The notes beneath the pieces are model-generated. The model worked only from the letters and a program-made list of their open reading frames with translations, was not told the DNA's origin and ran no database searches. The position numbers and the translations under genes are program-made. From JAJKJG01 sp036556825 (GTDB lineage: Bacteria > Pseudomonadota > Alphaproteobacteria > Rhizobiales > Beijerinckiaceae), in NCBI GenBank assembly GCA_036556825.1, contig DATBIR010000023.1, positions 1 to 64,000 of the forward strand: 64,000 bases of DNA, written 5' to 3'. Below are positions 1 through 8,683 of this stretch, piece by piece (within the stretch, counting starts at the first letter, position 1; every line of letters starts with the position of its first letter).

Positions 1-63
1 GTACAGACCGATGAACCACGCCAGCCGCGACCAGGCGCGCGGCCGGCGCTCGCGACCGGACAT
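1..63 (-). CDS. DUF2474 family small subunit of cytochrome bd oxidase (partial, 3' end outside window)
   Basis: Only the first 21 codons are visible; the gene runs leftward off the window edge. The peptide starts MSGRERRPRAWSRLAWF and leads into a hydrophobic helix, the pattern of the short single-helix DUF2474 proteins that follow cydB in CIO-type oxidase operons and are thought to play a CydX-like stabilising role. Its ATG overlaps the cydB stop codon by one base (TGATG), which suggests translational coupling as the third gene of the cydA-cydB operon. The family call rests on the basic N-terminus, the start of the helix and the position; the rest of the helix is not available. Confidence 0.7.
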   Translation of the reverse strand, partial: MSGRERRPRAWSRLAWFIGLY

Positions 64-1106
64 CAATGATAGGCGCTCGCCTGGACGTCTTCCGCCACCT
101 TGCCGCGGAAGACCCAGTAGGCATACGTCGTGTAGCCGAGCATGATCGGCAGGATAATGGCGAAGCCGACCAGCGCGAACAGCTGCGAATGCACGGTGTT
201 GGCTGCCTGCCAGATGGTCAGCTGCGGCGGCACGATATAGGGGAACAGGCTGATGCCGAGCCCGAGATAGCCGAGCAGGAAGAGCGCGATGGCGAGCAGG
301 AACGGCCGGTAGGTGAGCCCGTCCTCGAGCGCGCGGTAAAGCCTCCACGCCGTGAAGACCGTGATCACCGGCACAGGCGCAAGATAGACGATGTTCGGCC
401 ACGAGAACCAGCGCACCTCGATGTCGCGACCGAGGAACGGCACCCACAGGCTGACGATCCCCATGGCGAGGATGACGCCGACGAGGAAGCGCAGCGCCGT
501 CCGTCGCGCCCATAATTCGAGGTCGCCCGTCGTCTTCATCACGCACCACGTGGCGCCGAGGAGGCCGTAGCCGAGCACCAGGCTCGCGCCCGTCATCAGG
601 CTGAAGGGCGTGAGGAAGTCCCAGGTGCCGCCGGCGAACTGCCGGCCCGACACCGCGAATCCCTGCACGAAGGCGCCGAGCACCATGCCTTGCGCGAAGG
701 TCGCGGCCAGCGAGCCGTAGTGGAATGAGTAGTCCCACAAGCGCTTTGACGTCTCCGCCTTGAAGCGGAACTCGAAGGCGACGCCGCGGAAGATGAGCGC
801 GATCAGCATGACCAGCAGCGGTACGTAGAGCGCCGGCAGGAGGATCGCATAGGCGAGGTGGAAGACGGCGAACAGCCCGCCGCCGCCAAGCACCAGCCAG
901 GTCTGGTTGCCGTCCCAGACCGGCGCCACCGACAGCATCATGCGATCGCGCCAGTTCTCGTCGCGGGCGGCATTGAACTGGATGCCGACCCCGAGAACGA
1001 AGCCGTCCATGACCACGTACATCACCACCGCCACGGCGATCAGCGCCGCCCAGATGAGCGGCAGCCAGAAGGCGAGGCCTGCATAGTCTGTCCCGAAACC
1101 GAACAT
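63..1106 (-). CDS. cydB: Cytochrome bd-type quinol oxidase subunit II (CIO type)
   Basis: Integral membrane subunit II of a bd-type quinol oxidase, which partners subunit I in reducing O2 to water with quinol in the cytoplasmic membrane. The 347-aa protein is almost wholly hydrophobic helices, and its start MFGFGTDYAGLAFWLPLIW and the following MDGFVLGVG segment are typical of CydB/CioB. An upstream in-frame GTG exists at 1121, but the ATG at 1106 has a GAGGAGG ribosome site at ideal spacing, and that site lies inside the codons that would follow the GTG. The ribosome site overlaps the end of cydA (stop at 1118-1120), so the two are translated from one message. The partner subunit's short Q loop marks the complex as the cyanide-insensitive (CIO) branch. 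Confidence 0.95.
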   Translation of the reverse strand: MFGFGTDYAGLAFWLPLIWAALIAVAVVMYVVMDGFVLGVGIQFNAARDENWRDRMMLSVAPVWDGNQTWLVLGGGGLFAVFHLAYAILLPALYVPLLVMLIALIFRGVAFEFRFKAETSKRLWDYSFHYGSLAATFAQGMVLGAFVQGFAVSGRQFAGGTWDFLTPFSLMTGASLVLGYGLLGATWCVMKTTGDLELWARRTALRFLVGVILAMGIVSLWVPFLGRDIEVRWFSWPNIVYLAPVPVITVFTAWRLYRALEDGLTYRPFLLAIALFLLGYLGLGISLFPYIVPPQLTIWQAANTVHSQLFALVGFAIILPIMLGYTTYAYWVFRGKVAEDVQASAYH

Positions 1107-1117
1107 CGGTCGCCTCC

Positions 1118-2563
1118 TCACTGGGCCGGCTGGCCGGTATGACGGCCCGGCCGTCCCTGCAGATTTTCATCCGGCGCCGAGAGCGGACGCCGCGCCGTCT
1201 TGTCCAGCCGCTCCTCGGGTCCGCCGAGGCCTTCGTCGAGCGGCTCCGGACCTTTGCGCAGGAGCTTGGCCAGGTAGTAGCTGCCGGCCGTGAAGATGAT
1301 CGCGTAGGCGACGACGAAGACGACCAGCGAGGTCGCGACGGCGCCGGCGGTCACCGGCGACACGGCGTCGGCCGTGCGCAGCAAGCCGTAGACCACATAC
1401 GGCTGCCGGCCGATCTCGGCCGTGAACCAGCCGAACAGCACGGCGCCGAAGCCGGACGGCGTCATCAGCATGCAGGCATTGAGAAACCAGCGGTTCTCGA
1501 AGAAACCGCCCTTCCAGCGCAGCCACAGGCTCCAGAAGCCGAGCGCTGCCATCAGCAACCCGATGCCGACCATGATGCGGAACGAGAAGAAGACGGGCCA
1601 CACCGGTGGCCGGTTCTGCGGCGGCACCTCCTTCAAGCCCGGCACCACGCCGCCCCATTCGTGCGTGAGGATGTAGCTGCCGAGCTTCGGGATGGCGATC
1701 TCGTAATGGTTGGTCTCGGCGTTCTGGTCGGGCCAGGCGAACAGGACGAGCGGCGCCCCCGCGCGAGTCTCCCAGTTCGCCTCGATGGCGGCCAGCTTGG
1801 TCGGTTGCTCCTTGAGCACGTTGAGGCCGTGCAGGTCTCCGAGAACGATCTGCACGGGCGCGAAGATCGCCGCGAACCACATGGCCATGGACAGGGACAG
1901 TCGGGCGCCGGCGAGCTTCTGCTCGGGCTGCCCGGCGCCGCGCAGCAGCATCCAGGCTGACATGCCGGCGACGGCGAAGGCGGTCGTGAGATACGCCGCC
2001 ATCACCATGTGGGCGAAGCGGTTCGGGAAGGACGGATTGAACACGACCTTCCACCAGTCGACCGGCACGGCGATGCCGTTCTCGATGGCATAGCCCGCCG
2101 GCGTCTGCATCCACGAATTGGCCGACAGAATCCAGAAGGCGGAGAGCAGCGTGCCGAGCGCCACCATGCAGGTCGCAAAAAAATGCAGCCGGTCGCCGAC
2201 CCTGTCCCAGCCGAACAGCATGATGCCGAGGAACGCCGCCTCGAGGAAGAAGGCCGTGATGACCTCGTAGGCCATCAGCGGCCCGACGACGTTGCCGGCG
2301 AAATCGGAGAAACGCGACCAGTTGGTGCCGAACTGGTAGGTCATCACGACGCCGGACACGACGCCGAGGCCGAAGGACACGGCGAAGACCTTGACCCAGA
2401 AGCGGAACAGCAGCCGGTAGAGCGGGTTGCCGGTCCTCAGCCAGTTGAACTCGAGCGTTGCGAGCCAGCTGGCGAGGCCGATCGTGAAAGCCGGAAAGAT
2501 GATGTGGAAGGAAATCGTGAAGGCGAACTGGATGCGCGAGAGCGTCAGCGCGTCGAATTCCAT
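1118..2563 (-). CDS. cydA: Cytochrome bd-type quinol oxidase subunit I (CIO type)
   Basis: Haem-carrying subunit I, 481 aa, about nine membrane helices. His20 in the segment FTISFHIIFP is a conserved haem ligand, and His185 in NRFAHMV corresponds to the second conserved His. The quinol-binding Q loop is short, as in cyanide-insensitive CioA proteins, rather than the long E. coli loop. The conserved GRQPW signature reads GRQPY here. A ribosome site (AGGAAGG) lies about ten bases before the ATG. First gene of the cydA-cydB-DUF2474 operon; it probably supports respiration at low oxygen or when copper-haem oxidases are inhibited (family knowledge). Confidence 0.95.
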   Translation of the reverse strand: MEFDALTLSRIQFAFTISFHIIFPAFTIGLASWLATLEFNWLRTGNPLYRLLFRFWVKVFAVSFGLGVVSGVVMTYQFGTNWSRFSDFAGNVVGPLMAYEVITAFFLEAAFLGIMLFGWDRVGDRLHFFATCMVALGTLLSAFWILSANSWMQTPAGYAIENGIAVPVDWWKVVFNPSFPNRFAHMVMAAYLTTAFAVAGMSAWMLLRGAGQPEQKLAGARLSLSMAMWFAAIFAPVQIVLGDLHGLNVLKEQPTKLAAIEANWETRAGAPLVLFAWPDQNAETNHYEIAIPKLGSYILTHEWGGVVPGLKEVPPQNRPPVWPVFFSFRIMVGIGLLMAALGFWSLWLRWKGGFFENRWFLNACMLMTPSGFGAVLFGWFTAEIGRQPYVVYGLLRTADAVSPVTAGAVATSLVVFVVAYAIIFTAGSYYLAKLLRKGPEPLDEGLGGPEERLDKTARRPLSAPDENLQGRPGRHTGQPAQ

Positions 2564-2609
2564 GATCCAAGCCTTCCTGATGTGGGGCTAACCTACCAAG
2601 ACGACGGCT

Positions 2610-2644
2610 GGATTGCACCTCTCGCGACGCAGGACAAGCAATCC
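2610..2644. repeat. Inverted repeat in the cydA upstream region
   Basis: Seven-base arms GGATTGC (2610-2616) and GCAATCC (2638-2644) are separated by 21 bases, 47-81 bp upstream of the cydA start. It could be an operator for the oxidase operon or the end of the topoisomerase transcript. There is no T-run, so a simple terminator is unlikely. No regulator can be named. Confidence 0.3.
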
Positions 2645-2658
2645 ATAGGCGGGAGCGC

Positions 2659-3804
2659 TTATGCTTGCTCGAGCTCCGCGACGGACTCCTTCAGCGCCGT
2701 CGTCAGGTCGCGGTTCATGCGCGCTTCGAGCAGGCCCAACACCGCCGCCTCCTCCGGCCGCAGGCCGGGGAGATCCTGGCGCAGCTCCGCCTCGATCTCG
2801 TCCTTGATCTCGAGCAGCAGGGAGCCTTCGACATAACAGCTGATCAGTTCGGGATGCACGTAGCATTTGCGGCAGATCGTGGGCGTGTTGCCGAGCCTTG
2901 CGGCGACCTGTTCGATGGCGGCACGGATGTTCTTCTTGGCTCTTGCCTGCGTGTCGAAGCTCTCGAATTCCTTGAGCGCCCACGCCGCCAGGACCGTGCC
3001 CGACCAGGTGCGAAAATCCTTCGCCGTGATGTCGCGTCCCGTGATCTCGCGCAGGTAGGCGTTGACGTCGGCCGACGTCACCGATTGCGGTTCGCCGCCC
3101 TCGTCGAGGTATTGGAACAGGTCCTGGCCCGGGAGGTCCTGCATCGCCTTTATGATCTTGGCGACGCGACGATCCTTGACCTTGAGCTTCCACGTCTTGC
3201 CGCTCTTGCCCTTGAAGTTGAAGCGCAGCTCGGAGCCATTCACGGCGACGTGGCGGTCGCGCAGCGTTGTCAGGCCGTAGCTCTTGTTCTGCTTGGCATA
3301 GTCCTGGTTGCCGACGCGGATCAGCGTCGTCTCGAGCAGGTTGACGATGGTGGCGAGAACCTTTTCGCGCGGCAGGCCGCGCAGGGCCATGTGGTCGGCG
3401 ATGGTCTGCCGGATAGCCGGCAGGCTGCGCGCGAATTCGAGCATATGCTCGTATTTCGTGCTTTCCCGGACCTCGCGGAAACGCGGGTGGTAGCGGTATT
3501 GCTTGCGGCCCTTGGCGTCGCGCCCGGTCGCCTGGATATGGCCGTTGGCCTTCGCGCAGATCCAGACGTCCGTCCAGGCCGGCGGGATGACCAGGGAGCG
3601 GATGCGCTTGAGGGTAGCCGCATCCTTGACCGTCTCGCCGCCCGGCCGCGCATAGCTGAACCCCTTGCCGGCCTTGCGGCGGCGGATGCCCGGCTCCTCG
3701 TCGGACACGTAGGTCAGGCCGGCTGACTCGGCGGCATCGCGCGGGTCGACGACCGTTCCCGATTCGTTATCGTCTTCGAGGAGCATCGGTTTTCCCGGTT
3801 GCAT
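2659..3804 (-). CDS. DNA topoisomerase IB (poxvirus-like)
   Basis: Type IB topoisomerase that relaxes supercoils by transient single-strand cleavage with a 3'-phosphotyrosine link. The bacterial IB N-terminal domain is followed by the catalytic domain with the landmarks KQYRYHPRFRE, TLRDRHV, KDFRTWSGT and the active-site Tyr315 in CRKCYVHPEL. Length is about 381 aa, a little longer than the usual 320-350 because of a C-terminal tail of some 40 aa. The reading frame stays open to 3918, but that start would overlap the divergent glycosyltransferase gene. I chose the Met at 3804; Met at 3786 is nearly as good, and neither has a strong ribosome site. This enzyme is an accessory topoisomerase common in Hyphomicrobiales. 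Confidence 0.9.
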   Translation of the reverse strand: MQPGKPMLLEDDNESGTVVDPRDAAESAGLTYVSDEEPGIRRRKAGKGFSYARPGGETVKDAATLKRIRSLVIPPAWTDVWICAKANGHIQATGRDAKGRKQYRYHPRFREVRESTKYEHMLEFARSLPAIRQTIADHMALRGLPREKVLATIVNLLETTLIRVGNQDYAKQNKSYGLTTLRDRHVAVNGSELRFNFKGKSGKTWKLKVKDRRVAKIIKAMQDLPGQDLFQYLDEGGEPQSVTSADVNAYLREITGRDITAKDFRTWSGTVLAAWALKEFESFDTQARAKKNIRAAIEQVAARLGNTPTICRKCYVHPELISCYVEGSLLLEIKDEIEAELRQDLPGLRPEEAAVLGLLEARMNRDLTTALKESVAELEQA

Positions 3805-3911
3805 GGGTTTCCGATCAACTGAAAGCGCGGCCGGGATGTTCCATCCCGGCGCCGGGGCGGCTAGAAGGGCCTCAGCCTTATCCCCCTCCAGTCGCATCCG
3901 AACAGTCGCCC

Positions 3912-5051
3912 ATGGCAACGAACGAAGGAAAGAAGCTCGCCTTCGTGGTCACCGAGGACTGGTTCTTCGCGTCGCATTTTCTGCCGATGATGCGCGCCGC
4001 CCGGGAGCTCGGCCTCGAGGTGGTGGTGATCACGCGGGTGCGCGGTCACCGCAAGGAGCTCGAGCAGGCCGGCGCCCGCGTCATCCCGCTCGAGGCCGAG
4101 CGCCGCAGCCTCAACCCCGTGGCCGCCGGCTATGCCGCAGGCCGGCTCGGCGCGATCCTGCGCGCCGAGCGGCCGGCCATCGTGCATTGCATTGCGCTGC
4201 GCGGCATCCTGCTTGGTGGCGCCGCGGCGGTCATGGCAGGCGTGCCGCGGCGCGTCTTCGCGCTCACCGGCCTCGGCTTTCTCGGAGCCCGAGGCGACAT
4301 GGTCGGGCGCGGCGCCCGGGCTTTCGTGCGGGCCCTGATCCGTGGTCCGCTACAGAGCGCCAAGACCCGATTTCTGTTCGAGAACCGTGATGACCCCCGT
4401 CTTCTCGGGCTCGATCCGGATGATGCCGTTCGGGTCACCATCGTCGGCGGCGCCGGGGTCGATCCCGAGCACTTCGCGCCTCTGCCGCTGCCCCCGCAGC
4501 ACCCGACCCGGGTGGCGGTCGTCGCCCGCATGCTCTGGTCGAAAGGCATCGACCTCGCCGTGGAGGCGACGCGCCGCGCCCGCGCGCGCGGCGCGGCGCT
4601 CGAGCTGTCTCTCCACGGACAGCCCGATCCATCCAATCCGAAGGCCATTCCCGAGAAGACGCTGCGTGCCTGGAGCGACGAGCCGGGCATCACGTGGCAC
4701 GGGCCGACCCGCGACGTGCCGGCCGTCTGGCGCGAGCACCACATCTGCTGCCTGCCTTCGCGCGGGGGCGAAGGCCTGCCGCGCACGCTCCTGGAGGGCG
4801 CTGCCTGCGCCCGCGCCATCATCACGACCGACGTGCCCGGCTGTCGCGACTTCGTCCGCCACGAGCGCGAGGGCCTGCTCGTCCCCCCGAACGACGCCGA
4901 GGCGCTGGCGGAGGCCTTTGTCCGGGTGGCCGCGCATCCGATGCTGGTCGGGCGCATGGCGGAAGCGGCGCGCGCACGCGTCCTCGAAGGCTTCACGGAA
5001 CGCCACGTGATCGACGCCGTCAAGCGCCTCTATGCGGACATGCTGGCTTGA
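3912..5051 (+). CDS. Glycosyltransferase family 4 (GT-B fold)
   Basis: Cytoplasmic or membrane-associated sugar transferase, 379 aa. The N-terminal acceptor domain (about 1-170) starts with KLAFVVTEDWFFASHFLPM. The C-terminal donor domain (about 190-379) has the family-4 signatures VARMLWSKGIDL and SRGGEGLPRTLLEGAACARAIITTDVPGC, which bind the nucleotide-sugar. The N-terminal form resembles polysaccharide or O-antigen enzymes of the PglA/CapM kind, but the sugar and acceptor cannot be read from sequence. It stands alone rather than in a polysaccharide cluster. It is followed 41 bp later by a small methyltransferase on the same strand. Confidence 0.85.
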   Translation: MATNEGKKLAFVVTEDWFFASHFLPMMRAARELGLEVVVITRVRGHRKELEQAGARVIPLEAERRSLNPVAAGYAAGRLGAILRAERPAIVHCIALRGILLGGAAAVMAGVPRRVFALTGLGFLGARGDMVGRGARAFVRALIRGPLQSAKTRFLFENRDDPRLLGLDPDDAVRVTIVGGAGVDPEHFAPLPLPPQHPTRVAVVARMLWSKGIDLAVEATRRARARGAALELSLHGQPDPSNPKAIPEKTLRAWSDEPGITWHGPTRDVPAVWREHHICCLPSRGGEGLPRTLLEGAACARAIITTDVPGCRDFVRHEREGLLVPPNDAEALAEAFVRVAAHPMLVGRMAEAARARVLEGFTERHVIDAVKRLYADMLA

Positions 5052-5092
5052 CGCGTTTCGCATCTTCGTCCCCGTCATTACCTTTTCGCTCG

Positions 5093-5743
5093 ATGGCGAT
5101 CCCCGATCCTGCCGCCTTCATCCGCGCGCACACGCGGCTCTTGGCCGTGCCGCACGCGCCGGAGATCTTCCTGCATGTCGCCGACGAGGCGACCGAGCTC
5201 TGGCAGAAGACCGAGGAGGAGCTCGGCGAGATCGGCCTGCCGCCACCCTTCTGGGCATTTGCCTGGGCCGGCGGCCAGGCGCTCGCGCGTTATCTGCTCG
5301 ACAACCCGGCGCTGCTTCGCGGCAAGCGCGTGCTCGATTTTGCTTCCGGGTCTGGCCTCGTCGCCATCGCCGCCGCAAAGACCGGCGCAGCCGCCGTGCT
5401 GGCCCGCGACATCGATGCCTTCGCCATCACTGCGATCGCCCTCAATGCCGCGGCGAATGGCGTTGCCATCGATGGGCAATGCGCCGATGTGGTCGACAGC
5501 GACGACGGCTGGGATGCGGTTCTGGCCGGCGACATCTGCTACGAGCGCGACATGGCCGAACGGACCGTGGCATGGCTTGCCCGACTGCATGCGCGCGGCG
5601 CGCTGGTGCTGATCGGCGATCCCGGCCGCAGCTACCTGCCGCGCGCCACGCTCGAGCCCGTCGTCACCTATCGGGTGCCGGTCACGCGCGCCCTCGAGGA
5701 CACCGAGATCAAGACGACGCATGTCTGGCGTTTCCGCTCCTGA
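5093..5743 (+). CDS. Class I SAM-dependent methyltransferase (ETFB-lysine methyltransferase / Nnt1-like)
   Basis: Protein of 216 aa. After a leader that includes ELWQKTEEELGEIGLPPPFW and AWAGGQALARYLLDNP, the SAM-binding motif I reads VLDFASGSGLVAIAAAKTGA, and the motif VLAGDICYERDMAERT follows. This layout matches the nicotinamide N-methyltransferase-like METTL20 group, whose members methylate a lysine in the beta subunit of electron-transfer flavoprotein; that substrate is inferred from the family, not shown here. I chose the ATG at 5093 because the homologous part starts there. It probably shares a transcript with the glycosyltransferase upstream (41-bp gap). A dispersed hairpin element follows its stop codon. 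Confidence 0.8.
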   Translation: MAIPDPAAFIRAHTRLLAVPHAPEIFLHVADEATELWQKTEEELGEIGLPPPFWAFAWAGGQALARYLLDNPALLRGKRVLDFASGSGLVAIAAAKTGAAAVLARDIDAFAITAIALNAAANGVAIDGQCADVVDSDDGWDAVLAGDICYERDMAERTVAWLARLHARGALVLIGDPGRSYLPRATLEPVVTYRVPVTRALEDTEIKTTHVWRFRS

Positions 5744-5750
5744 GCTGGAG

Positions 5751-5848
5751 CCTGATCCGGCAAAGCGGGTCGTGCTTTGCCGGAAAAGATCCTGCGACCA
5801 CAAACAGAAGGGAGCAGGGTCGATTCAATCTGAAACGGCCCTGATCTA
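5751..5848. repeat. Dispersed composite hairpin element, copy A
   Basis: A 10-bp perfect stem, CCGGCAAAGC at 5757-5766 with GCTTTGCCGG at 5774-5783, is followed by GAAAAGATC and, after a spacer, by GAGCAGGGTCGATTCAATC near 5812-5832. The same two-part layout occurs at 23938-24034 and, inverted, at 36771-36866. It resembles the short intergenic repeat with a CATGATCCGG-type core that is common in Hyphomicrobiales genomes (recalled from general knowledge). It lies between convergent genes and may help end transcription, although there is no clear T-run. Confidence 0.6.
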
Positions 5849-6661
5849 GCGGCCGCTCTTGGTTGCGCAATGGTGCGCAACGTTGCGGATGATCGCTTCC
5901 AGCGCCGCGAGCCCGTCGGTCAGGGCCGCGGGTCCCGGCTGCAGGATCAGCGGGCTCTTGATCTCGTGCAGTTCGCCGGCGCGGACCGCTGGAACACCGC
6001 CGAAGCCCGGCCTGCCGGCAAGGCGCGAAGCCACGAATTTCTTGCCGCACCAGGAGCCGACGATCACGTCCGGCGCCGCGGCGATGACCTCGTCGGCGCT
6101 GACCACGCGGCCGGCCGCGGCCGGGCCGCGCGCCTTGTCGGCGAAGACGTCGGTTCCGCCGGCGATCGCGATGAGCTCCGAGACCCAGGCGATGCCGCAG
6201 ATCATCGGCTCGTCCCATTCCTCGAAATAGACGCGCGGGCGATGCGGCAGCTGCTGCGCGCGCGCACGCACATCCGCCAGCCGCCTTTCGAGATCGGCGG
6301 CGAGCGCAGCAGCTTTTTCTTCCGCCCCGACCATCGCGCCGAGCATCCGCACCATGGCCAGGATGCCGGCGACGTCGCGCTGGTTGAAGGCATGCACGGT
6401 GACGCCGGCCTTGACGAGGTCGCGCGCGATGTCCGCCTGCAGATCGGAGAAGGTCAGGACGAGATCAGGTTGCAGCGCCAGGATCCTGGCAATGTCCGCC
6501 GAGATGAAGGCGGCGACGCGCGGTTTCTCCCGGCGCACGCGCGGCGGGCGCACGGCATAGCCCGACACCGCGACGATGCGCTGGTCTTCGCCAAGGAGAT
6601 ACAACGTTTCGACCGTCTCCTCGGTCAGGCAGACGATGCGCTCGGGCGGGAAGCGCCTCAT
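5846..6661 (-). CDS. Cobalamin/haem ABC-type substrate-binding domain protein (BtuF-like), no signal peptide
   Basis: Protein of 271 aa with the fold of the periplasmic B12/siderophore-binding family: RIVCLTEETVETLYLLGEDQRIVAVSG, then FISADIARILALQPDLVLTFSDLQ, a helical linker rich in Ala/Arg/Glu, and a C-terminal lobe starting PRVYFEEWDEPM. Family members are normally exported, yet this one begins MRRFPPERIVCL, straight into the first beta strand, with no signal peptide or lipobox. I found no upstream in-frame extension that adds one. It may act in the cytoplasm or have an unconventional partner. No permease or ATPase gene is adjacent. The ligand call (cobalamin rather than iron chelate) is tentative. 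Confidence 0.7.
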   Translation of the reverse strand: MRRFPPERIVCLTEETVETLYLLGEDQRIVAVSGYAVRPPRVRREKPRVAAFISADIARILALQPDLVLTFSDLQADIARDLVKAGVTVHAFNQRDVAGILAMVRMLGAMVGAEEKAAALAADLERRLADVRARAQQLPHRPRVYFEEWDEPMICGIAWVSELIAIAGGTDVFADKARGPAAAGRVVSADEVIAAAPDVIVGSWCGKKFVASRLAGRPGFGGVPAVRAGELHEIKSPLILQPGPAALTDGLAALEAIIRNVAHHCATKSGR

Positions 6662-6882
6662 TTTCTTTCTCTCCCGAAACTCGGCGGTTGAATCGCCTCC
6701 GCACGGTCAGCTAGAGGATGATCCACCGGAGCGGACACCGCTTCGCCGCAGACTATGCCCGAAACGAGAAGGTCACGGGATGAGGCCAGCTTGAAATCGT
6801 CCGACTCGAACGTGGCTCGCTGTGCGCGTGGAACGACGCCGCTCATGGCTGGCACCGGCCACGCCCGGACGGTTCGCTCGGG

Positions 6883-8616
6883 ATGATCCCCCATCAATCG
6901 CCTCTGATCGCCACCATCGTGGCCGGTCTCGGTCTTGCTTTCGTATTCGGCGTGCTGGCCAACCGGATGCGGCTTTCGCCGCTTGTCGGATACCTTGTCG
7001 CGGGCGTGGTGATCGGACCCTTCACGCCCGGCTTCGTCGCCGACCAGGCGCTTGCCAGCGAGCTCGCGGAGCTCGGCGTCGTGCTGCTGATGTTCGGCGT
7101 CGGACTGCACTTCTCGCTGCACGATCTCGCTTCGGTCCGGGCAATTGCCATCACCGGCGCGCTCGGGCAGATGGTCTTGGTGACGATGCTCGGCTTCGGG
7201 CTTGGGCGCGCCATCGGCTGGCCGATCGGCGGTGCCATCGTCTTCGGTCTGGCACTGTCGGTAGCCAGCACCATCGTGGTCCTGCGCGGCCTGCAGGAGC
7301 GCCGGGAAATTCAAACCGAACGCGGCCGCATTGCGGTCGGCTGGCTCATAGCCGAAGATCTGGTCATGGTGCTGGCGCTCGTGCTCCTGCCGGCCCTGGC
7401 GCCGATCGGCAACGGACAACCGGGGCCAGGGCCCGCCACTCCCGGTATCATCGGCTGGCTCGCGCCCGACACGCTCGCCGGAGCGGTCACCGTCACGGCG
7501 GCGAAATTCGCAGCTTTCGCTTTGCTCATGCTGGGAATTGGGCGGCGGCTGATCCCGTGGCTACTCCATTATGTCGCCCATACCGGCTCGCGCGAGCTGT
7601 TCAGGCTGTCGGTGCTCGCCACCTCGCTCGGCGTTGCCTTCGGCTCGGCCGAGCTGTTCGGCGTGTCCTTTGCCCTGGGCGCATTCTTCGCCGGAATGAT
7701 TCTCGCCGAGTCGCCGCTCAGTCAGCAGGCTGCTCAGGACACGCTGCCGCTGCGCGACGCCTTCGCCGTTCTGTTCTTTGTCTCGGTCGGCATGCTGTTC
7801 GACCCGAGCATCCTCGTCCGCGAGCCTCTGACCCTTGTTGCCGCCTGCGCGATCGTGATCATCGGCAACGCCCTCGCCGTTCTCGGCATCGTGCTCGCTT
7901 TCGGCTACTCGCCCAAGACCGCTCTGGCACTTGCCGCGAGCCTGTCGCAGATCGGTGAGTTTTCTTTCGTGCTGGCCGGGCTCGGAGTGGGACTTGGCCT
8001 GCTGCCGCCGGAAGGACGCGACCTCATCCTCGCCAGCGCCATCTTGTCAATTCTCGCAAACCCGCTGGTGTCCATTGCTGCCGCTCGTCTGGTGCCGTGG
8101 CTGCAGCCTCCGGAGCGCGAGCAGATCGCGAGCGCCGCGGCCGCCCCGGCGAGCCCGGAGCTTCCGTCGACCGGGCTGACCGGCCACGCCGTGCTGGTCG
8201 GCTACGGGCGCGTCGGAAAGCTCGTCGCGGACGTCCTGGAGCGCGAAGGGCAAGCGTTTCTGGTGATCGAGGAGCAGCCGGCACTTGCCGACGACCTGCG
8301 CGCCCGCGGCATCGAGGTCGTTGCTGCCAATGCCGCCCACGCCGGCATCCTCGAAGCTGCCAATATCGCGGCCGCGCGCTGGTTCATCAGCGCCGTTCCA
8401 AACCCCTTCGAGAGCGGCAACCTGATCGCTCAGGCGCGCGCCGCAAACCCCACTCTCGACATCATCGCGCGCGCTCACACCGATCCCGAGGTGGACCATC
8501 TGCGCAAGCTGGGGGCAAATCTCGTCATCATGGGCGAGCGGGAGATTGCCCGCGGCATGGCCGAGCATATCGTCAGCAGCATGGGCGGCACGGCGAACAC
8601 CACGCCGCCGCCGTGA
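6883..8616 (+). CDS. Monovalent cation:proton antiporter, KefB/YbaL type (CPA2)
   Basis: Membrane protein of 577 aa. Residues 1 to about 390 form the CPA2 antiporter domain with some twelve helices, starting MIPHQSPLIATIVAGLGLAF and including LSPLVGYLVAGVVIGPFTPG and LGAFFAGMILAESPLS. A soluble TrkA-N domain follows from about residue 435 with the nucleotide-binding signature VLVGYGRVGKLVADVLEREG. It exchanges K+ or Na+ for protons, with NAD(H)-type gating by the C-terminal domain (family knowledge). No KefF/KefG-like ancillary gene is adjacent, which fits YbaL better than the glutathione-gated KefB/KefC. It stands divergent from the BtuF-like gene across a 221-bp spacer in which I saw no clear promoter. 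Confidence 0.9.
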   Translation: MIPHQSPLIATIVAGLGLAFVFGVLANRMRLSPLVGYLVAGVVIGPFTPGFVADQALASELAELGVVLLMFGVGLHFSLHDLASVRAIAITGALGQMVLVTMLGFGLGRAIGWPIGGAIVFGLALSVASTIVVLRGLQERREIQTERGRIAVGWLIAEDLVMVLALVLLPALAPIGNGQPGPGPATPGIIGWLAPDTLAGAVTVTAAKFAAFALLMLGIGRRLIPWLLHYVAHTGSRELFRLSVLATSLGVAFGSAELFGVSFALGAFFAGMILAESPLSQQAAQDTLPLRDAFAVLFFVSVGMLFDPSILVREPLTLVAACAIVIIGNALAVLGIVLAFGYSPKTALALAASLSQIGEFSFVLAGLGVGLGLLPPEGRDLILASAILSILANPLVSIAAARLVPWLQPPEREQIASAAAAPASPELPSTGLTGHAVLVGYGRVGKLVADVLEREGQAFLVIEEQPALADDLRARGIEVVAANAAHAGILEAANIAAARWFISAVPNPFESGNLIAQARAANPTLDIIARAHTDPEVDHLRKLGANLVIMGEREIARGMAEHIVSSMGGTANTTPPP

Positions 8617-8617
8617 C

Positions 8618-8683
8618 GAGCATCCGGTCGATCACGCGGCTCGAAACCGGAGCGGGCCAAATTCAATCGGACACCGCCCTCTG
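8618..8683. repeat. Partial relative of the dispersed element (tail module only)
   Basis: The segment around 8640-8683, with CGGAGCGGGCCAAATTCAATC, resembles the second module of the dispersed element (compare GAGCGGGATCGATTCC in copy B) but lacks the CCGG hairpin. It fills the spacer between two convergent genes, and its right end overlaps the last codons of the DUF3124 gene. The relationship is by eye only. Confidence 0.35.

Noticed and set aside
6662..6882. Search for a cobalamin riboswitch before the BtuF-like gene
   Set aside because: No B12-box-like conserved sequence is visible in the 221-bp divergent spacer.
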